Part shown: piece by piece, positions 47,684 to 59,300 of the stretch
Numbering within the stretch: position 1 is the first letter of the stretch
Layout of the letters: each line of letters opens with the position of its first letter
Origin: Strobilurus pachycystidiatus
Taxonomy: Eukaryota; Basidiomycota; Agaricomycetes; Agaricales; Physalacriaceae
Direction of reading: 5' to 3'
Assembly: GCA_019915135.1 (NCBI GenBank)
Contig: JAHLMK010000007.1
Location: 1,674,001-1,738,000, forward strand
DNA length: 64,000 nucleotides
The notes under the pieces: generated by a model
The model's database searches: none
What the model saw: only the letters and a program-made list of their open reading frames with translations
What the model was told of the DNA's origin: nothing
Translations under genes and position numbers: made by a program

Positions 47684-48650
47684 CTAATTTCTCTTCACCC
47701 GAGGAGCGGGTATGAACCCTAATATTCCAAATCCAAGTCCATAGAGGGCACCCGCTATACACAAACAATGAGGAGTTGAATGCAATCATATTAGACGGTG
47801 AACCGACCTGTTATCACGGCTTGGATGAAACCAAAACTTGTCCACGTAGAAAGTGTCGCAATCAGGAGAATCTGTCCGGCAACAATGGAAGCTGTCATCA
47901 CCTGTATCGTTTGTGAGGAGAAGTGTGGCGCAGAATATGAATATGTATCCACGTACAGGGATGATTGCGGAAAGAGTTCTAGATTGTCGCCAGTTGCGGA
48001 ACTAGATGATGATTGGTTTCAGAGCTCTGAGCAGGACTGCCGTTGTACTGACATCCGTGTTGACTCCCTTGAGCCATGGCATGAGCATGACATAAAAGCA
48101 TAAGATGACAGTCAACGCTGCTGTCCCGATGGAGGCAAAGGCAAATCCTCTGGGATGATTATAAGTTCGCTCAGCTTCTCGTGATCATACGCGTTCAAAG
48201 ATGCACTACCTTGGCAAGCTGTCGTCGGCTTCCAAGACATACTGCAAAGCCTGGATCGTTGACGACCAGTATGTGATAAGCCCGCAGGGCAGAATCAGTT
48301 TCAATTGCTTGAGCATGGCGGTTCGAAGGAGAAAGCAAAAAGCGTGATCGTCGAACGCAACTCAGGGGCGTATCGTGCTCGAACGGGACTAACTGCGGCT
48401 TGTCCTCTTACCATCATCGCCAAAGTATTTACCAAAGCTTGACTGGTCCCTGGACTTCATTCCATTGGATACCGGTTGCTGTTTGCATTTTATATTTCTC
48501 TGGAACTTGGACGGGCAAGGCGTCAACTTCAAACATATCTCGGGCGAGCTCAAGGATGACTTTGTTGCACCCGCTGGCCGCCAGAACTCAGCCAGCGATT
48601 GCAGCTGAGGCAGTCGATCCAAGGACTGCGGTGCTCGTCTCACTACCGTT
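47684..48650 (-). pseudogene. Probably decayed multi-pass membrane protein gene
   Basis: On minus several exon-like pieces with splice signals line up: TAVLGSTASAAIAG then a stop (TGA) then VLAASGCNKVILELARD, MFEVDALPVQVPEKYKMQTA, TGIQWNEVQGPVKLW; further MLKQLKLILPCGLITYWSST, IQALQYVLEADDSLP; GFAFASIGTAALTVILCFYV, MLMPWLKGVNTDV; VMTASIVAGQILLIATLSTW, TSFGFIQAVIT; and GALYGLGFGILGFIPAPRVK ending at 47684-47686. At least three hydrophobic helices. The TGA in a place where a Trp (TGG) would fit, and a missing open frame near 48020, suggest decay. The large plus-strand ORF opposite (48400-49113) is read here as its shadow. Family not recognised. Confidence 0.4.
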
Positions 48651-49750
48651 ACGCACCCGTGTAGAAAGTTATGATACTCGGTTCATTCTCCTGACACCTT
48701 TCGTGCGCCCCAGACAAGAACAAGAACCCCTCGGTTTGACTGGTTCCACACGTCTCTACGATTGGACAGCATATGAAGGCGCAGAATATCAGTCTTCGGT
48801 GCGCCTCCTTGTCGTCCCAGAATCCCGCTTTGCCTCATCATGTCCTCCCTTCGGCAGCTGCCCGAGGAGTCCGACTCTTACTACTGTCTTTTCCAAGGTC
48901 GAACATGATGGCTCTTCTCGCCCCTCATCCATCCCCTCTACGAAGAAGCGCGGGCTCATATTGTGGCTAGCATGTCTCGCTGCCCTCGTTCGTTGTCGTC
49001 CTCGCCGTCGTTTTACTCGTCTATTTCGTCCTGATAAAAGTCTAGTTCTAATTCAACGGCTTCGGAAGACGAAACCCATTCTACTTTTGGCTCTGACTCC
49101 GGCACTGGAATAGCAACAGAATCAACAGCACTCTTGCCACGACGGGCGGGGACGGTTCGGAAGTCAGGAACAAGACAGCAGTTCGTATGTCGACACCGCC
49201 TCCTGAGTCCTCTTTGTGTCCGCCGCTCGCCCTTGTTTCTAGTAGCTTGCCACGAAAGCAAACAGTTAACTGGTCTCTTGATCGCGCACAAGCTATAGCT
49301 CCCTCTCAACTCAGACTCTCACGAGTGCAACAACTAACGAGACCTGGTAGCCTTTCGGGTAACTGTCATACTCACTATATTTAGAAGAACATCGCACTTT
49401 CACGACCGTGTTATCACCACTCCTTTCAATAACAGCCACTGCTCCCTCTGATGATCATAGCTCTCGCGGGCGGTCGAATCCAAATGCCAGTGGGCATGAC
49501 CGACAAGATTGGCTACTGCAATTCGTCGTCTGACACTTTCTGCAGTCATGTCATACGCGACAGCCAACTCGCACAACTGCCATGGCTTACGAGCCTAGCT
49601 GAGCCAGGATGTTCCATGTTCTCTGGACGATCAGCATCGTGACCATGATCAGTACAGCAGCATATGTATGTATGTCTGTATCAATGTGAATGTAACTGTT
49701 TTTGGACGACTATGCAGTCGCGCGTGTTCACTATGAGTTCTCGTGAGCAA
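48651..49750. other. Intergenic or decayed region
   Basis: No secure gene. On minus 49013-49200 a frame gives VPDFRTVPARRGKSAVDS then SEPKVEWVSSSEAVELELDF and an acidic end, which looks like a protein C-terminus, but no upstream exon could be attached with confidence. The plus strand offers only low-complexity frames. Confidence 0.35.
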
Positions 49751-49787
49751 CACAGCACCACAGCTTCTCTCTTGGCCTCTCCCCATC

Positions 49788-51451
49788 ATGTTGACTATAG
49801 CGCTCACACCCAAGGTGGACGTTGGCGACACGGACTTAGACGTTGACGACTCCAAGCTCGACGAGGTCTCGGACAATGACGAGCAATGGCACACTGCCAG
49901 CGAGGAATCGGACAACGCGGATGAGGCACTGGGTGATCAAGATTCAGAGACACATTGGTTGTGGGACGAGGAACTACCGTGGCGATACGGTGAGCACCTA
50001 GAAGGATGCAGAAGACATACAAGCAAAGCTCATACACAGGCATCAGAATCTTCATGCATGGACCCGCAAAATGTTCCATTGCTCTTTGATCTATTCCGCT
50101 GTGTTGTCGACACAATCGAGTCACCACCAGAGGCCTACCAATGCCTGCCAGTTTTCCATAATGTAAGTTGTGCTTGATTGCTTAGTGAGAATATGGTTTG
50201 ACAAGCATTAGGTGTTTTACGTGCGAGACGTACTTGGACATCTCATGTATCTACGAGATGTTCCTATACAAGATCGCGAATCAATAGATGTACTGGAGCT
50301 TCCGTTCCAAGGGGATTGGCATGTGCCATCTGTTATGTGAGACGCATTCATCACTGTGCCAATGAAAAGGTCTGACTGCCTAGGCCCTATACAATCAGAG
50401 TTCGAGGGGTTGACATTGCTTGGATTGTGGGAGACCCTCTTCTTGCTAGCAATTTCTTCCCATATGTCATTCCCATGGTGGTCATATGCTTCCGCCAGAT
50501 GCACACACGTAATGCAGCACTGGAGCTGGAGAGACAAGCAGCAAAGATCACACCCATTGAGAAGTCAGACACAGTGCTTAGCGGGAAGGACATGTGTACT
50601 CTTGACTCTGTTCGGAGTTGTCTTGACCTGGCGGAGAGCATTGCAAGGATGCTTCCTGTTGTTGGAAATATCCTTGAGGGAGCATGTAGGACAATCCGGA
50701 AGATATTGGAGGCAGCCCTGGTACATGTTTCCTGTTGAACAATCAGATAATTGCTGAAGTCAATTTCTTAGAGTGCAAAGTCAAACCAAACAGCATGCAC
50801 GTCACTAGCTATGCATGCCGCAAATGTCACCCTGTCCATCCTCAATGAGCTTGCACATTCTGGTGGTCATGCTCCACAACAGGTTGATCCAAGGGTTATG
50901 AAGCTCTTGTTGTGAGTACAGTACTCACTTTGCTGCGCTTGCAACTCACACACAGTCAATTAGGACTCTGGGAATGATTGAGATGCGCGTCACATCCCTT
51001 GCAAAGTATAAGAGTTCAAAGTCTTTCTTCCTCCAGTACAGGATCAAGAGAAAGCTGGCCAACTTAGGTGAGGAGCTTGACAACTTGCTTGCCGTCTTCA
51101 AGGTACGCACATCCACATTCTTGCCAGTATAGATACAGCTCATCTAGGAGTCGCATGTTTTCAGATCAGCAATGATGTCTCAACACCACAACTTTTGAAG
51201 GACTTGCATATCCTCAACAGGGCACTGCTCCGGAAGACGGAGGAGATTCACGGAGAGATCAAGGAGTCCCATATGGAATTGGATGAGTTCCGCGGGGAGA
51301 CAATTCAGAGGTTGGAGCAAGTTGTCATGGTAAGCAAATCTCGAGTGAGTAAACCAACGTGGTCTCACACAACATCAGGTTTTGGGAGTTGACACACAGA
51401 GAACTGGCGCCGTTGGTTCAACCAGTGGGACCGGACTTTAAGACAATCTGA
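49788..51451 (+). CDS. Predicted helical-bundle (HeLo/MLKL-like) protein, copy 1
   Basis: Seven exons: 49788-50162, 50212-50336, 50399-50720, 50772-50911, 50964-51102, 51165-51329, and a last exon from 51379 or 51389. About 440 residues. The N-terminus is acidic (MLTIALTPKVDVGDTDLDVD, then SDNDEQWHTASEESDNADEA). The middle has FFPYVIPMVVICFRQMH. The C-terminal half is all-helical: CLDLAESIARMLPVVGNILE, GACRTIRKILEAA, SNQTACTSLAMHAANVTLSI, TLGMIEMRVTSLAKYKSSKS, QLLKDLHILNRALLRKTEEI. The P-V-V-G-x-I-L-E-G-A...K-x-N-x-x-x-C...A-x-x-x-L-S-I pattern resembles the four-helix bundle at the N-terminus of fungal NLR-like and MLKL-like cell-death proteins. No kinase, NACHT or repeat domain follows. The second acceptor (51389) gives an end THRELAPLVQPVG that matches copy 2 better. 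Confidence 0.7.
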
Positions 51452-51560
51452 TGGCGTGAAAGTGCAGAGCGTAGTGGCTTGATCCCCAATCTATTCTGAC
51501 TTTGAACATGTTAACCGCCTTGACGCCTTCATCCTGCTTCTGTTCCTACTCCTTTCCATA

Positions 51561-51708
51561 CCACATTCCACTACCCGTCGTGATTCCATTTGTACTAAGT
51601 ACCTTATCAACTGCTCACCCTTTGTCTTTACCGGCCACATTCCACTACCCGTCGTGATTCCATTTGTACTAAGTACCTTATCAACTGCTCACCCTTTGTC
51701 TTTACCGG
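51561..51708. repeat. Perfect 74-bp tandem duplication
   Basis: Two head-to-tail copies, 51561-51634 and 51635-51708, beginning CCACATTCCACTACCCGTCG and running to CTTTGTCTTTACCGG with no difference that I can see. Perfect identity means it is recent or maintained. It is in non-coding DNA, 110 bp beyond the stop of copy 1. Confidence 0.93.
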
Positions 51709-53850
51709 CTGCATATGCCTCGTCCCTTGCTACGTCCGTAGTAGACTCCATACCGTCTTATATTCCAACACTTTGTATTTCTGTACACCCTTACAACCCA
51801 CAATCCCATCCGCAAACCTTGACTTCTTTGCTAAGATCACGAGTCAACGCGCCGGATACTCAAGCATCTCAGGACGATTTTACCAAGAAGTGACTCCCGA
51901 AAGCCACTCGGCGCGATTTCTGCCCATAGTACGAGCTCCAGAGTTCCGTTTGACGCGTTTGTAGTCCTATTTACCTGCGTGATAAGCTGTGAGGTGAAAC
52001 TGCGGAGGTCTCGAAGACTTCTCGAAGTGACAGACACGACGGGAGGCAGAGGACGAAGACGGGCACTGAATGATGACGTGTTCGAGGCAAAAATTCTGAG
52101 GAGCGCACAAATCAGTGTTGTTGGCAGTGTGAATAGACGGATTAGCGCGACTAGTTCAAAAGAAAGGGATGAGAGCAAGAGCCTACATACATCCAGATCT
52201 CGCAGACGCGAATCCGCGGGGAGCATCATCACGATCAGATGGCTTATGTAGGTGATGGGCATGATGATACTTTGAAAACGATTTACGGGTCAAAAACCGG
52301 ACCTCGGACCTTTGCCAGAGCGCGCCTAACGTCATGGTATTTCAGGAGGACGACGGGAAAACTGAGAGTGTGAAAGGGACGATAAGGATTGCGAAGGAGG
52401 AAATAACACGGAGGAGTCGACGCGGAAATGCCGTCGGATCACTCATGTGAATCTGATGTTGGATGGGGCCAGGCTTGCCACGAATTTTTCTCACTTCGTC
52501 TTTTACCACTGCCACACTACGACGCGTCTCGCATTTCTATGCGTGATGCGTGATGCGCGCTGTGATGTGCGTGGATTCTCTATGGTTCGGGATGGGAGGT
52601 TGACGACCACACCAGAATAGCTGAATTCCACCTCCCGCCTCGCCTCAGGGTATACGACGCAACGCGACACGGGCAACACTGCGCTCTCTGCTATTCGGAT
52701 GGTACCCGACGCGCATGGCACCGCATCGCGCCTCGTTTCAGAATGGGAGGAATATAGCTTATTCGCTGGGTAGGGCGGGGACGTTTACTATGCTATGCGC
52801 AACAGCCTACGTGTCTCGTACTACTTATTCTCTGACATCTCACATAGACTCCGTCCTCTGGATCTCGCATTCCACCTCCTCGCTCCTCCGTCCCAGCTCT
52901 TCCCTTCGCTGCCAAACTCTTTCTGCCGGGTCGATACCCGGCAATCCGGCACATTCATGAAGTCAGCGCTGGGCCAGGACTTGGTCCTTACCGCCACCAT
53001 CGTTCACAGCGACAGCAAGCCATGCACGACCATCGCTCTACCGCAGCACAGCCTCAGCCTATAGGTCAGTCCTCAGCCCTCAGCTCGATCAAAGGATAGG
53101 CATCACGCTGCTACGCTGCATTCCGACTCAGAGCAGGGCGAGACGGTGACAGTGCAGCGCCCGGAGGATGGCGGGGCAGTATCGGTCGGGCGGCTTTCAG
53201 GATGACGTCGAGCGCCGGCAGCACTGGCAAGAGCACCTGCTCTTCCTGAAATTGAGTCGGTACGTTAGTATACATACCTCATCAGGCTATGTATCACCGC
53301 CTTTTCAATTGACATCCAAAGCCGTACCTCCTCCCCGGAATTCACTCGGCAGCGCTTGACCTTTGTCGCGAGCACGGCGGAAGTCACAGATGATGGTCTA
53401 TTTGCTCGGCTGTGACCTTATCCCAAGATGTTTGCTGAACCTCGCCATGTTCGGGACCACGGTGAGCGTGGCGCTGCTGCGTGGGGTGCGCTTGCTTTCA
53501 GCTGAGTCGAAGAGATGGTGAGCCCTTGGGAGTGTATACTACGGTCTAGGGTATGCAAATTGAAGATGTATGTATCTACGTACCTGAATGTAGTCTTTTG
53601 TAGCTGACGAGTCGTAGGCGCCTTACAATCAGTTTACTATTGGCGCGCGGCAAAGGTGTCGTCCCGGGGGCCGGATCCAGACGTTGGAAAGGAAAGTGTG
53701 GGCCGACGGTCGCCGAGTGATACTTGCTCGTCTCGTAAACATGAAAACTCTATCAACTTCAACAGCTCATTATACTCTTCTAGACACGAGATGATCATTA
53801 CAGCACCACAGCATTCTGCACTTCCTCAAACAGACATATAACATTGATCA
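51709..53850. other. Intergenic region between the two duplicated genes
   Basis: No secure gene. On minus 51837-52262 an ORF starts MPITYISHLIVMMLPADSRL; splicing a GTATGT...CTCAG intron gives a short product, too weak to annotate. On plus 53169-53265 MAGQYRSGGFQDDVERRQHW, QEHLLFLKLS ends at a possible donor (GTACGT) with no clear next exon. The last 60 bases before copy 2 have GATCATYACAGCACCACAGC twice (about 53793 and 53847). Confidence 0.4.
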
Positions 53851-53890
53851 TCACAGCACCACAGCTTTTTGCCCTTGGCCTCTCCCCATC

Positions 53891-55639
53891 ATGTTGACTA
53901 TAGCGCTCGCGCCCAAGGTGGACCTTGGCGACACGGACTCGGACGTTGGCTACTCCACGCCTGACGACGACTCGGACAATGACGAGCAGTGGCACACGGC
54001 GGACGAGGAATCAGACAACCCGGATGAGGCACTGGTTGATCCTCCTGAGGAGTTAGAGACGGAGGGGTCAAGGGAAATGCGCCGACCATGCATAAACCGT
54101 GAGCAGCTAGAAGAGGTAGAGAACGTTTGAGCAAAGCTCATACACAGGCATCAGAAAGTATATGTATGGACCTGCCCAATGTTCCATTGCTCTGCGATCT
54201 GCTTCGTTGTATTGTCGACACAATCGAGTCACCTCCACAATCCTACAAACGTTTACCACTTGTCTATAATGTAAGTTGTTGCGTGATCATTTGAGTGAGA
54301 GAATGATTGAACAAGTGTTAGATTCTTCAACTGAATTATATTTTTGAACATCTCAGATATCTACAAGATGTTCCTGTACAAGATCGCGGACCAATGAATT
54401 TATGTTTGTTCAATGATGCAGGGCATTGCTATGTGCTTTTGTGAGAGGGACTCATCACTGTGCCACTCAAAAGATCTGACTGCATATACTTATTCACAGG
54501 GTCAACATGAGGACTCCTCGGATCAAGGTGTTCCCTCCTTTAGCTAGCAATTTCTTTCCATATATCCTTCCCATGGTGGTCATTTGCTTCCGCCAAATGC
54601 ACATACGTAATGCAGCAGTGGAGCTGGAGAAACAAGCTGCAAGGATCACACCCATTGAGGAGTTAGACACAGAGTCTAGTCAGAAGGACATGTGTACCCT
54701 TGACTCTGTCCGGAGCTGTCTTGACCTGGCAGAGAGCATTGTGAAGATGGTTCCCATTGTTGGAAGTATTCTTGAGGGAGCATGCAGGATGATCCGGAAG
54801 ATATTGGAAGCGGTGCAGGTACATGTTTCCTCTTGAATGGTTGGGCAAGTGTTCATGTCAATCTCTTAGAGTGCAAAGTCAAACCAAGCCGCGTGCACAT
54901 CACTAGCTATGCATGCCGCAAATGTCACCCTGTCTATTATCAATGAACTTGCACGTTCCAGTGACCAGACTCCACAACAGGTCGATCCGAGAGTTACAAA
55001 GCTTTTGTTGTGAGTACTTCACTCACTTTGCTGTGCTTGCAAGTTGCAACTCACACGCAGTCAATCAGCACTTTGAGGGTGATTGAGATGCGTGTCACTA
55101 CTCTTGCCAAGCACAAGGGTCCAAAGGCTTTCTTCTACCAGCACAAGATCAGAAAGGAACTAGCAGATCTACGTGAGAGGCTTGATAACTCGCTTGCCGT
55201 CTTCAAGGTATGTACATTCACATCTTCGGACAGCTCACCGTAACATTGGATATTCTCAGATTGGTGCCAACATCTCAACTATGCAACTTCTGAAGGACTT
55301 GCGCATTCTCAACAGGGCACTTCTTCGGAAGACAGAGAAAATTCACGGGGAGATCAAAGAGTCTCGTATGAAAATGAAAGAGTTCCGCGGGGAGACAGCC
55401 CAGAGGTTAGAGCAGATTGTCATGGTAAGCAATTACCAGGTCCGTAAACCAACTCGGTCTCACACGACATCAGCTTTTGGGAGTTGACACATGCGGAACG
55501 CGCGCCATCAGCAACACAGGAGGACTTGGGCTTTGAGAACATCTCGGCCCAAAATGTTTTTGTACCCAGCGACTCTGAGAATTTGGAGAGCGAATTGCCC
55601 CTCAGTGGAGCCAGCACCGTAGATGAGGATAGGCTCTGA
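53891..55639 (+). pseudogene. Predicted helical-bundle (HeLo/MLKL-like) protein, copy 2, frameshifted at the N-terminus
   Basis: Paralogue of copy 1 with the same exon pattern. Start MLTIALAPKVDLGDTDSDVG at 53891. A one-base deletion relative to copy 1 near 54115-54130 makes a stop (TGA, 54128-54130). Beyond this the frame is open again: an ATG at 54166 (MDLPNVPLLCDLL) could start a shorter protein holding all later regions: FFPYILPMVVICFRQMH, CLDLAESIVKMVPIVGSILE, GACRMIRKILEAVQ, SNQAACTSLAMHAANVTLSI, TLRVIEMRVTTLAKHKGPKA, QLLKDLRILNRALLRKTEKI. Homology to copy 1 ends at about 55536. Past this the open frame (ENISAQNVFVPSDSENLESE, LPLSGASTVDEDRL, stop 55637-55639) is the antisense of a dehydrogenase gene. 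A stop at 55534-55536 is met if the first acceptor is used. It may be a truncated functional gene or a pseudogene. Confidence 0.65.
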
Positions 55640-56227
55640 GGCGTCAGCGGTACTTCGGCAGGGGGGGGGTCTGATTTGGGATGCGGAAGGTCAAGGTAAG
55701 GTAGGCAAAGAGAGTGCCAAACGCGGTGATGAAATTGTCCGGAATAGTTGCAGCGGCTTCTAGGTACATGGTTCTGGGACCTACATGGACTGTCAGTGTC
55801 CAACAAGGGATATTGCGAATATCAGCTCGCCTTAGCGCAGACAGAGAGCGGCTGCATGCAGTACTGTTTCATCACCTTCTGCTTCGAGGCTTGTTATGTC
55901 TATGCTACAATCTGGAGGGACGCGTCAGAAGCGCGGCTCTCACTGCTACCACACAAATGCACTTATAAACGCACCCTGTCGCTAACTTTCAAATCGAGCA
56001 CGTCGGGCCCGACTTGAGCAACCGTCCCAGCGCCATTGAAGCCCAGGATCATGGGATATTCAGGGATCGTATAGCCCAAGTCAGTCTGGTAGGTATCAAA
56101 GGCAATCATGGATGCGTATTCCACCTTCATCAGAACCTGGCCTGCATCGGGTCGGGCGGTGAGGACTTGAATCTCTTCGAAGACAGTCTCCCGGAGATGT
56201 CGTAGCGATTGCAGTGTGGGTGGCCAT
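55537..56227 (-). pseudogene. Truncated zinc-type (MDR) alcohol dehydrogenase/quinone reductase-like gene
   Basis: On minus, MATHTAIATTSPG at 56227 is followed in another frame by VFEEIQVLTARPDAGQVLMK, VEYASMIAFDTYQTDLGYTI, PEYPMILGFNGAGTVAQVGP, DVLDLKVSDR, the GroES-like N-terminal half of the medium-chain dehydrogenase family. Downstream, YLEAAATIPDNFITAFGTLF, AYLDLP, and EPILIYGAGSTEGQFALQIL, RVAGYKNIL (GxGxxGxxA cofactor loop). After GYKNIL the family pattern is lost at the point where the duplicated gene copy 2 ends, so the rest of the cofactor domain and the C-terminus are missing. A frame slip near 56186 and the missing exon between 55790 and 55980 show it is not functional. Confidence 0.75.
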
Positions 56228-56377
56228 GTCGATTGCTCGTCCTGACAGTGAACAAGAAGCCGCTTCTATATTTCTCATTTCTGGCAGAGTCGGCAGACAC
56301 TCGGCAAACATCGAGACCATGCACGTGATGTGACGATGCCTGTTCCTCGACGTTCAACGGCTTGAAGGCAGAGCACG

Positions 56378-59300
56378 ATGGCCGTGTCGAAACGCGACCT
56401 CGAGGCGCAGCGCCGCGACTTTACGACGAGAATAGCAACGGCGCTCACCGAGGAGGACGACCCGCTGGCCCTCTACGTCCAGTTCGTCCAGTGGATCATC
56501 AAGAACTACGCGGAGAATGACCCCGACGCCGGCCTGGCCCAGGTGCTCAAGCAGGCGACAGAGACGTTCAAGGGCGACGCCACATACAAGACGGATCTGC
56601 GCTATCTCAAGCTGTGGGTGCTCTATGCCCGCCAGACGGACCTCCCCGCTGCAATCAACATGTACGCGTCGCTGGCAAAGATGCAGATCGGCGTGTCCTA
56701 CTCGCTGCTGTACGAGGAGTACGCCAAGTCGCTGGAGCGGGTCGGCCGGTGCGTGCCGAGTCTGTCCCGCCGTGTTCACTCTGACCTCGATCCAGCATCG
56801 GCGACGCGGAGCAGATCTATCGCACAGGCATCAAGCGCCAGGTCCGTCCCTTGGAACGCCTCAAGACAAACTACAGCAACTTCAAGGCCAGGAACGCGGT
56901 CACGCTCCCTCCTGCTGCCTCCTCGTCCAAAGCCTCCCCCACCCCGCGCAGCCCACCGGGCTCCCCGCCATCCATATCCTCTGCCGCCTCGCGGTATGCC
57001 ACGATGCTCGTGCCCCCCGCCCCGGGCAAACGACCAGAGCTGCTGAAGTATGATGCTTCTTTGCTCTGGACAGCAGACGGCGTCGAGTACTGTGCTGCAG
57101 AAGCCCGGGCACGCACGATAGGCTTGCTTGGCAAGAAATGGACCCCCCTTCCCATCACCACTCTGTATAGATCCTCATCGACTCGTGTTGTCTTTGATGA
57201 CGATGAGGATACTCCCAAGCGAAATTCGACTCAGCCTTTTGGACGACGCAAGAGCATAATGACCGGGGAGCCGACAGTCACCATCAACACCAAAGAGGCT
57301 CTCGCAGATGTCTTGGGAATGTACAACTCTCCGGAAAAGACAATGCGACTCGCCAAGCCTGGAAGCAAGCACGCTCCTACCAAGAAGATCGAGTTCTTCA
57401 GTACGCCCAAACAGCCTGCTTCCCACTCCCCTCCAGAGATGTCGCGATCCCAGAACTCTAGTCAGTCACTACCGCTATAGCCCATTGCTTTCTAGACGCT
57501 GACTCTGCATCAGGTTTCCGACCTTATGTCGACGAATCGGGATTGAAGGAAAATCACGCAGCAGCCAAGCCAACGCCGAAGGTTCCGGTTCTCACTTATC
57601 TCTCTCGCGAGTTGTTGACTGACGTTCTGGAAAGTTTGTCCCCTTCGTGGATTCATCGGAGAACAGCAAAACACCATCGTCGAACAAGTCTGCCCTGTCT
57701 TCCACTTTCGCGCCTCCGGTCACTCCGGCGAGTAGCCTTCCTCAGCCCTCCGAGAACGTCTTCTCGAGGGTTTTCACTCCCGTCGCTTCAAAGACTCCCC
57801 TTCGAGAAGTGGTCACGGAGGCTCACGGCAAGCCTCAAGCAAAACCACTTACACACGAAAGAGCTAAATCTTTCCAAGAGGTCTCCTTCACCCCATTCTC
57901 CGAGCCTCATCAACCATCGCCCTTTGCTCCATTCAATGAAAATCAAAAGACTCCTTTCAAAGTCTTCAGTCGTCCCGCAGACTCTGAAAATGCCTTCACC
58001 CCGAAATCATCTACTTTCACGCCCTCTGCAAAACCTACCTTCACTCCTTACCGCGACGAGCCGCCACAGAAACCGGCTTCTCTCCAGGTTCTGCAACCTG
58101 AAGTGCGGCATAGTCCCGTCTCTGCTGAAAGCACCCCATCAACTTCCGAGTATGGTACAGAGGACTATGCTGAGTCTGAACCATCTGCGGAACCAGAGGA
58201 CGAAGACGATTACGGGAGCAGTTATGTTGAAGATGAATACGAGCAGCCGATAAACGACCACGACTACGAGACTCCCGAAGAGACAGATGGGTATGCGGAG
58301 TACGAAGAGGGTGGTGGTGATTATGTTGCTCCTCTTGGCGGTCGGTTCGGGCAGTTCAATGTTATGACGCCTATAACGGAACGGACGATCGAATACACCA
58401 GCACTCGCTCTGTGTTTGCCACTCCCAGCGATCATCGCGATCGCCCAGGTGATATCGAGGAACAACAGGACGAGGACGCGGACCAATATGTTTTGGACCA
58501 TGAGGGGATGGATGAAGTGGAGGAAGATTGGAACCCTGGCGCATCTATCCAGCCTTGGATGCATATCAGCCAAATCGTTGATGACACTGCAAACGATGTC
58601 GAAGCTTTGCAGGAGCAAACGGGTCAGCTTAGTCTTGCTGAAGCACTAACGCTGTCATCGAACTTCCGGCCAGCGAACCCTTGCAACCCATTCGAATCGT
58701 CGGTCATGTCTACATGTCTGTCCTTGATGCCCTCCGATGCTCACTTCTACGACATCCGCCATTCCAATGCGAACCTCTTGGACGGCCTGCAGAAGTTTGC
58801 AAAGAAGCTGCGCAAAACCAGTGGTGGCTCCAGCCACGGCGCGGCTGATATGAACGCGTCATTTCCGCTCGCACTCGACGGCCAGAAGTTCCGTGTGCTC
58901 GACAAACTGGGCGAGGGAGGTTTCGGAGCCGTCTTCCATGCGCAGAGTATTGAGGCGCGCGATGATGAGGATGACACCGATATCGACTTTGACGATGACG
59001 AGGAAGACACCAAGATGGTCGCTCTCAAGGTTGTCCGCCCGAGAAACTTGTGGGAGTACCATGTCCTTCGGAGACTGCATTCCACTCTCCCGAAGACGCG
59101 ACGACGCTCGGTCGTTCTCCCACACGCGCTCTTCGCGTTCCACGACGAGAGTTTCCTGGTTTTGGAGTACTGCTCCCAAGGGACTCTTCTCAGCGTCGTA
59201 AATAAAGCGGCGTCCGCTGGAGTATCCCAGCAAGGCGCCGGTCTTGACGAGCTTCTCGTTGTTTTCTTCACCATTGAGCTCACGCGACTGTTGGAGAGCA

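Noticed and set aside
48400..49113. 237-codon plus ORF as a gene
   Set aside because: Its product is low-complexity, and the opposite strand has exon-like pieces with membrane helices and splice signals.
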